Part shown: piece by piece, positions 59,340-64,000 of the stretch | Layout of the letters: each line of letters opens with the position of its first letter | Numbering within the stretch: the first letter of the stretch is position 1 | Assembly: GCF_048820895.1 (NCBI RefSeq) | Contig: NZ_JBMERQ010000001.1 | Span: 558,001-622,000 of the forward strand | Length of the DNA stretch: 64,000 nt | Reading direction: 5' to 3' | DNA from: Cribrihabitans_A neustonicus | GTDB lineage: Bacteria > Pseudomonadota > Alphaproteobacteria > Rhodobacterales > Rhodobacteraceae | Notes under the pieces: model-generated | What the model was told of the DNA's origin: nothing | The model's database searches: none | Seen by the model: only the letters and a program-made list of their open reading frames with translations | Position numbers and translations under genes: made by a program

Positions 59340-60266
59340 TCAGGAATTGACCGGCTGCGCCGCGGCGCCGCCATTGTTGATGGCCCAGGTGGCATTCGTC
59401 TTGATGCCGCCCAAGGGGAAGAAATGAACGTTGGTGATATTGAAATCCGGATGCGCGGCCTTATAGGCGGCAAGCTCTGCGACCACGTCGTTGGGTTCGT
59501 AGGGCAGCAGCAGCTTGGAGACATCCATCGCCCGCTTCTGCAGCACTTTCAGCGACGGGCCAACGCCGCAGGCAATCGCGAATTTGATCAGCGTCTGCAG
59601 CTTTGCAGGGCCCGCAATGCCGATATGGATCGGCAGATCGACACCTGCAGCCTTCAGGCCATTGGCCCATTCGATGATGGGCTTGGCTTCAAAGGCGAAC
59701 TGGGTGGCCAGTGCCATCTTGGCATCGGTGCGCTCGGAGAATTTCTGCTTCCACATAAGCGCTTCGACGACGTTTTTGGTGGAACCGTCCGGGTCGATGT
59801 CCTTGTTGCCTTCGGGGTGGCCCGCGACATGCAGGTTAGTGAACCCAGCCTTGTCGAACAGGCCAGTTTCGAGAAGCTGCATAGAGCTGTGGAAGTTGCC
59901 ATGCGGCTGTGCCACGCCGCCCGCCAGAAGCAGCGCCTGCTTCACGTCCGCCTCGCCCTGGTAGCGCGCGATCCAGTCGGCGAGAGTTGCCTCGTCCTGG
60001 ATGATACGGGCCGGGAAATGCGGCATTACCGGGTAGCCTTCGGCGTTCAGCCGCTTGGCGGTCGCCACCATTTCCTCGATCGGAGTGCCTTCGATGTGGG
60101 CGATGTAGACGCGGGTGCCCGCCGGCAGCAGGTCGCGGAAGTCATCGACCTTGGAGGCGGTGCGCGGCATCACTTCGATGGAATAGCCCTGCAGGAAGGC
60201 CTCCACATCGGAGTTGACGGGCTGAGCAGCGGCGGTGTCACGTTTTTTGAAGTTCAGCAAAGCCAT
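59340..60266 (-). CDS. metF: Methylenetetrahydrofolate reductase
   Basis: A 308-residue flavoprotein that reduces 5,10-methylene-THF to 5-methyl-THF. Landmarks are YIAHIEGTPIEEMVATAKRL, YPVMPHFPARIIQDEA, LLLAGGVAQPHGN, and KAGFTNLHVAGHPEGNKDID. The start is taken as ATG 60266, for which GGGAGG lies at suitable distance; ATG 60269 directly before it is also possible. An eight-residue string, AAAQPVNS, occurs near both termini. It is followed after 9 bases by the pterin-module gene, which uses its product. Confidence 0.88.
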   Translation of the reverse strand: MALLNFKKRDTAAAQPVNSDVEAFLQGYSIEVMPRTASKVDDFRDLLPAGTRVYIAHIEGTPIEEMVATAKRLNAEGYPVMPHFPARIIQDEATLADWIARYQGEADVKQALLLAGGVAQPHGNFHSSMQLLETGLFDKAGFTNLHVAGHPEGNKDIDPDGSTKNVVEALMWKQKFSERTDAKMALATQFAFEAKPIIEWANGLKAAGVDLPIHIGIAGPAKLQTLIKFAIACGVGPSLKVLQKRAMDVSKLLLPYEPNDVVAELAAYKAAHPDFNITNVHFFPLGGIKTNATWAINNGGAAAQPVNS

Positions 60267-60292
60267 CATGGCCTCCCATAGTGGTGTCAGGC

Positions 60293-60589
60293 TCACGCCC
60301 ATCCGTCATTCGCGATCAGCGCCTTCAGGCGGTCCTGATCGTATTCCCGTTCCAGGCGGGCGGCTTCCGACTCGGCAATGTCACCGGGCTCGCCCTCGGC
60401 CGAAAACGGCTCGGCCTTACGCCATTCGGCGAGATAAGCATCGGCGTCCTTGGCGTTGACCTTCATCGCGGCACGGTCGATCGCCTGCTCGAAGCGCTCC
60501 TCCAGCTGGCGCTTGGCGCCGCGGCGGCCTTTGCCTACGATGACCTGCGCGGGAATATCGCGCCAGTACACGATGGTGACTTCGGGCAT
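60293..60589 (-). CDS. PF13769-type 'virulence factor' domain protein
   Basis: A 98-residue protein beginning MPEVTIVYWRDIPAQVIVGKG, matching the small domain annotated as Virulence_fact (PF13769). The domain's function is unknown and the name should not be taken literally. It is 26 bases upstream of metF on the same strand, suggesting a role in the one-carbon/methionine operon. The start is ATG 60589 behind AGGAGGA; the frame is open upstream but without homology. Confidence 0.85.
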   Translation of the reverse strand: MPEVTIVYWRDIPAQVIVGKGRRGAKRQLEERFEQAIDRAAMKVNAKDADAYLAEWRKAEPFSAEGEPGDIAESEAARLEREYDQDRLKALIANDGWA

Positions 60590-60909
60590 CCCGAGATTTC
60601 CTCCTACCTGATTAAACCACCTTCTAGTGCGGCTGCGTATTCCGCGTTGGTCGGATTTCGACAACACGGGGGGTTTGAGCGACGTTTTGGCCTGCGCCCC
60701 TGCCCGGCCAACCTACGGGGCGCGGCGCGGGAAAGCCACCGGCGCGTTCCGCCAAAATCTTCATGTGGATTATGAATCTTTGCCTTTAACGGTGACCGGT
60801 GCGGGCGCGCGGATTGCAATTTCGCCCTCCCGTTGCCGAGCAGCGGCTTGCGCCTGTGCACGCACGCACCTATTCTCTCAAGCAACACGATAATCGGAGG
60901 GCGTGAATC
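60590..60909. other. 320-base divergent intergenic region
   Basis: The space between the PF13769-type gene (minus) and the Ppx/GppA gene (plus). No gene is supported. It should hold both promoters; no clear operator or riboswitch was recognised, including none of cobalamin type. Confidence 0.5.
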
Positions 60910-62022
60910 ATGGCGCCCAGGCGCTCGAAAGGTGCGGGCGCGTTTCCCAAGGCGGTAGAGACCCCTGCACCGGCCCGGCCCGATCCAGATGCGCTTTATG
61001 CCGCGCTGGATTTGGGCACCAATAGCTGCCGCATGCTGATTGCCCAGCCCAAGGGCAGCGGCTTTCATGTGGTGGACAGTTTCTCCAAGTCGGTGCAATT
61101 GGGCGCCGGACTGGAGCGGACCGGACGGCTGTCGCGGTCCTCGATGGCGCGCACCATCCAGGCTCTAAGGATCTGCCAGCAAAAGCTCAAACGCAACCGG
61201 GTGCGAAGGATGCGCCTGGTTGCAACCGAAGCCTGCCGGCGGGCCAAGAACGCCCGCGACTTCATCCGCCAGGTCAAACGCGAAACCGGCCTCACCCTGG
61301 AAATCATCCAGCCCGAGGAGGAGGCCCGGCTCGCGGTGATCTCCTGCGCGCCTCTGGTCTCCACCAAGACAGAGCAGCTCCTGGTGGTGGACATCGGCGG
61401 CGGCTCCACGGAGCTGGTCTGGATCGACATCTCCTCGGTGCCGCGGCGCGACCGGCCCTCGGCGATCATGCGCCTGCATAACGGCTTCCACGCCGCCGAA
61501 AACCCGTTTCCCGCGGCCAAGGTGGTGGATTGGATCTCGGTGCCGCTCGGCGTGGCCACCCTGCGCGACCAGTTCAACGACGTGGAGGATGACGCCGCCC
61601 GCTTTGCCCTGATGAGCTGGTTCTTCGAGGAAAACCTCGCGGATTTCGCACCCTACAAGGACGAGCAGGCGCGCGCGGGCTTCCAGATTGTCGGCACCTC
61701 CGGCACGGTGACCACGGTCGCCGCCTCCCATCTCGGGCTGAAACGCTATGACCGCACCAAGGTCGACGGGCTCAGAATGACAAGCGATCAGATTGACAAG
61801 GTGATCCGCGGTTATCTAGAACTCGGGCCTCACGGCCGCCGTCGCGACCCCCGCATCGGCGAGGACCGGCAGGCGCTCATCATGTCCGGTGCTGCCATCC
61901 TGCAGGCGCTCCTGCGCTGCTGGCCGACCGACCGGCTGTCGGTAGCGGACCGCGGCCTGCGTGAGGGCCTGCTTTACGCGCAGATGAGTGCGGATGGCGT
62001 TCTGGAGGACGGCCCCTTCTAG
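60910..62022 (+). CDS. Ppx/GppA family phosphatase
   Basis: A 370-residue member of the exopolyphosphatase/guanosine pentaphosphatase family. The two phosphate-binding motifs are YAALDLGTNSCRMLIAQP near residue 33 and LLVVDIGGGSTELVWID near residue 155. It is shorter than E. coli Ppx or GppA and lacks the C-terminal HD-like domain, so whether it degrades polyphosphate or pppGpp is open. It precedes rlmE on the same strand, with a hairpin-rich 65-base spacer. Confidence 0.9.
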   Translation: MAPRRSKGAGAFPKAVETPAPARPDPDALYAALDLGTNSCRMLIAQPKGSGFHVVDSFSKSVQLGAGLERTGRLSRSSMARTIQALRICQQKLKRNRVRRMRLVATEACRRAKNARDFIRQVKRETGLTLEIIQPEEEARLAVISCAPLVSTKTEQLLVVDIGGGSTELVWIDISSVPRRDRPSAIMRLHNGFHAAENPFPAAKVVDWISVPLGVATLRDQFNDVEDDAARFALMSWFFEENLADFAPYKDEQARAGFQIVGTSGTVTTVAASHLGLKRYDRTKVDGLRMTSDQIDKVIRGYLELGPHGRRRDPRIGEDRQALIMSGAAILQALLRCWPTDRLSVADRGLREGLLYAQMSADGVLEDGPF

Positions 62023-62082
62023 GCGGGGCCGGAAAATTTCAAATTTTCCGGGCCGGAATTTTCCCAAAATTCCGGGCCCCGG
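62023..62082. repeat. Tandem AT-stem hairpins between ppx and rlmE
   Basis: Two adjacent perfect hairpins: CCGGAAAATTT-C-AAATTTTCCGG (62029-62051) and CCGGAATTTT-CCC-AAAATTCCGG (62053-62075), further enclosed by GGGGCC and GGGCCCC. They lie between the ppx stop and the rlmE start. They could be an RNA-processing or attenuation element. Confidence 0.85.
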
Positions 62083-62087
62083 GGCAG

Positions 62088-62816
62088 ATGGTGGCGGATA
62101 TGGCAAAGACACCGACCGGAAAGAATACATCGGGCCGCGGCCAGCGCGACCTGAAGGTGCGGGTGAAAAGCGCGCGCGGGCGCAAGCTCAGCTCGACCCG
62201 CTGGCTGCAGCGGCAGCTCAACGACCCCTACGTGCGCCGCGCCCAGGCCGAGGGCTACCGCGGCCGCGCCGCCTTCAAGATCATGGAGCTCGACGACAAA
62301 TTCCGTTTTCTGGTGCCGGGCGCCCGGGTGGTTGATCTCGGCTGCGCGCCGGGCGGCTGGGCGCAGGTCGCGGTGAAGCGCATCAACGCTCTGGGAGAAA
62401 AACAGGGCAAGGCCGTGGGCCGCATCATCGGTATCGATCTGCAAGAGGTCGAACCGCTGGCGGGGGCCGAGTTCCACCAGCTCGACTTCATGGACGACGG
62501 CGCCGACGAACAGGTCAAGGAATGGCTGGGCGGCAAGGCTGACCTGGTGATGTCGGACATGGCCGCCGCCAGCTCCGGCCACAAACAGACCGACCACCTG
62601 CGCATCATCTCGCTCTGTGAAACCGCGGCCTATTTCGCCTTCGACGTGCTGGAGGAAGGCGGCACCTTCGTCGCCAAGGTGCTGGCGGGCGGCGCCGAGG
62701 GGGAGCTGCAGAAACTGCTGAAGCAGAAATTCACCAAGGTGGCCAACGTGAAGCCGCCCTCCTCGCGCGCCGACAGTTCCGAGAAATTCGTGGTCGCCCA
62801 GGGGTTCCGCGGCTAA
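62088..62816 (+). CDS. rlmE: 23S rRNA (uridine-2'-O)-methyltransferase RlmE
   Basis: A 242-residue RrmJ/FtsJ methyltransferase that modifies U2552 in the A loop of 23S rRNA with S-adenosylmethionine. The K-D-K-E tetrad is visible in AAFKIMELD, DLVMSDMAAASSGHK, GGTFVAKVLAGG and SRADSSEKF; the SAM motif is VVDLGCAPGGWAQVAV. The start is ATG 62088 or ATG 62100; neither has a clear ribosome binding site, perhaps because translation is coupled to ppx. The N-terminus is basic (KTPTGKNTSGRGQRDLKVRV). Confidence 0.94.
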   Translation: MVADMAKTPTGKNTSGRGQRDLKVRVKSARGRKLSSTRWLQRQLNDPYVRRAQAEGYRGRAAFKIMELDDKFRFLVPGARVVDLGCAPGGWAQVAVKRINALGEKQGKAVGRIIGIDLQEVEPLAGAEFHQLDFMDDGADEQVKEWLGGKADLVMSDMAAASSGHKQTDHLRIISLCETAAYFAFDVLEEGGTFVAKVLAGGAEGELQKLLKQKFTKVANVKPPSSRADSSEKFVVAQGFRG

Positions 62817-63129
62817 CGGGCGGCGCCGGCAACGCCGGGAATTGTTCGCCTCAGGCGCGCACCGCCGAGGGGCTTGGCCGCAAGGAGCGGGTCGCGCGGT
62901 CGCGCAAGATCAGGCATTCCGCTTCGTTCCTGTCGCTGGGGCGCGTTACCTTGGCCGTGCCGGCGCCCCGGCCAGCGTTGGCCCGCTGCCAAAGCGCTTT
63001 CAGCAGGTTCCGGGTCTTTGGCGTCGTCCGCATGATGGCATTCCTGTGCAGATGCTGTCTTTGCTTCGGATAACCCGCCTTTGCTTCCGCAACGGGGCCG
63101 TACTGTGGCGAAACCGCCGCGCAGCCGGC
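62817..63129. other. Intergenic space between rlmE and BrkB gene
   Basis: About 310 bases between convergent genes, holding one possible small minus-strand gene (62851-63033). No terminator with a clear T-run was found. Confidence 0.5.
62851..63033 (-). CDS. Possible 60-residue basic protein
   Basis: A 60-residue, strongly basic frame starting MRTTPKTRNLLKALWQRANA. An AGGA element lies about ten bases upstream of the ATG, and third codon positions are GC-rich as in neighbouring genes. There is no recognisable domain. It lies between rlmE and the BrkB-family gene. It may be a real small gene or chance. Confidence 0.35.
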   Translation of the reverse strand: MRTTPKTRNLLKALWQRANAGRGAGTAKVTRPSDRNEAECLILRDRATRSLRPSPSAVRA

Positions 63130-64000
63130 TCAACTTTCGTCCTGCGGTGCCTCCGCGATCTGGTTGGCCATGTCGATCAGAGCCCCGTTGAACTCGGCGC
63201 CAAGGATCAATATCGCCGAGTTCAGGTAGAGGAAAATCATCGCCGCCATCGCACCGGCGAGCCCTGCATAGGTCGCCGAGTACTGCGCAAAGGAACTAAC
63301 GTAGAAGGCAAAACCGCTGCCCGAAGCCAGCCACAGCAAAAGCGTCAGCACCGCCCCCGGCAGAATCCGCCGCAGCCGGTGCACACGGCCCGGCAGAAGC
63401 ACATGGAATGCCAGCACCGCCCCCGCCGGCAGCGCCAGCGCTAGGATGCCGCTCAGCCCCTGCTCCCAACCCTGCGGCACGGTGGCAAAGGGAATGAGCT
63501 TGGTGATGTGGCGCACGTAGAGCGGCAGGATCACCTCGAAGACGGCAACGGCCAGAACGCCCGCGCCCCCCATGATGACAAGGCCGATGCACAGCGCCCG
63601 CGCGCGCCAGAACGGCCTGGTATCGGTGTCATGATAGGCCTGCACCATCGCCACCCGCACGGCATCTACCCCATTGGAGGCGAAATAGAGCGCAAACAGT
63701 GCGCCTAAAGTGGCCAGCTGCGTGTTGGAGGTACGCAGGACTGCCCGAAGTTCCGTCAGCAGCGGCCGCGCAACACTGTCCGGCCAGACACCGAAGACCT
63801 GCTCGGTCATCGCTTCCAGTTCAACCTCGCGCGAAAGCATCCCCGCAATGGTGCCCGCCAGCGCCACGGTGAACAGCACGAAGGGAAACAGCGCCAGCAT
63901 CATCGACATAGCGATATGGCTGCTCATCACCCAGCCGTTCTTGCGGTTGAAGCGGCGGGCCGCGGTCAGCAGGGCGGCGGGCCAGCAGTTGAGAGGCGGC
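63130..64000 (-). CDS. YihY/BrkB-family membrane protein (5' part missing)
   Basis: The frame runs off the right edge of the window, so the N-terminus is missing; at least 290 residues are visible. About six transmembrane segments are seen, for example MLALFPFVLFTVALAGTIAG, LGALFALYFASNGVDAVRVA and YAGLAGAMAAMIFLYLNSAI. The segment NRKNGWVMSSHIAMSMMLAL is typical of the family, formerly called ribonuclease BN. Known members are inner-membrane proteins of uncertain function. The C-terminus ends in a short acidic tail (EAPQDES). Confidence 0.9.
   Translation of the reverse strand, partial: PPLNCWPAALLTAARRFNRKNGWVMSSHIAMSMMLALFPFVLFTVALAGTIAGMLSREVELEAMTEQVFGVWPDSVARPLLTELRAVLRTSNTQLATLGALFALYFASNGVDAVRVAMVQAYHDTDTRPFWRARALCIGLVIMGGAGVLAVAVFEVILPLYVRHITKLIPFATVPQGWEQGLSGILALALPAGAVLAFHVLLPGRVHRLRRILPGAVLTLLLWLASGSGFAFYVSSFAQYSATYAGLAGAMAAMIFLYLNSAILILGAEFNGALIDMANQIAEAPQDES

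Overview
The window reads as chromosomal DNA of a marine Roseobacter-group alphaproteobacterium (Rhodobacteraceae), most like Leisingera or Phaeobacter. The evidence is high GC, tightly packed ATG/TGA-overlapping operons, the family repertoire (ChpT phosphotransferase, OlsB/OlsA ornithine-lipid genes, free-standing methionine-synthase pterin domain, IalB-family protein, type II dehydroquinase, class II DAHP synthase), and a TmpA/TmpB pair of the type I recall being characterised in Leisingera. The assignment is from recalled gene content, not from a search.

Layout. 1-3923: 3' part of a suf Fe-S operon (sufC, sufD, two small membrane proteins, sufS). 3978-6690: an organophosphonate module (tmpB, tmpA, divergent LysR regulator). 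6722-8552: a small AT-richer insert bounded by a 25-bp duplication of the 3' end of tRNA-Arg(CCG), carrying one DUF2806-like gene. 8804-16699: envelope genes (DUF882 protein, L,D-transpeptidase, lpxD-acp-ketosynthase, IalB protein), two candidate sRNAs and a HerA-like ATPase. 16813-22051: branched-chain amino-acid type ABC importer. 22246-30489: PQQ-type sugar dehydrogenase, AraC/GlxA regulator, DAHP synthase, a TetR/oxidoreductase pair with twin operators, PAS protein, YicC, gmk. 30486-38567: gamma-carbonic anhydrase then phoR-pstSCAB-phoU-phoB behind a Pho box. 38674-44809: LysR/glutaryl-CoA dehydrogenase pair, then thioesterase, serine hydrolase and phosphotransferase. 45405-46618: aroQ fused by overlap to a LuxR solo. 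46992-48714: rpsB-tsf. 48896-51397: ornithine-lipid genes, DUF3553, chpT. 51470-57784: proA, proB, obgE, GNAT, rpmA, rplU, DUF2059. 57903-60589: tRNA-Ser(CGA), methionine-synthase pterin module, metF, PF13769-type protein. 60910-64000: Ppx/GppA, rlmE, a possible small gene and a BrkB-family membrane protein cut by the window end.

Most of the window is ordinary core chromosome with coherent pathways: Fe-S assembly, phosphate uptake and its two-component control, lipid A and peptidoglycan maturation, proline synthesis, ribosome components. The least ordinary parts are the integrase-less tRNA-Arg insert with its repeated arm-like sites, the phosphonate module with a perfect dyad between divergent genes, two intergenic sRNA candidates near 14.8-15.1 kb, an L21 protein with a helix-hairpin-helix tail, and a LuxR solo translationally coupled to aroQ. 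No complete insertion sequence, CRISPR array or prophage was seen.
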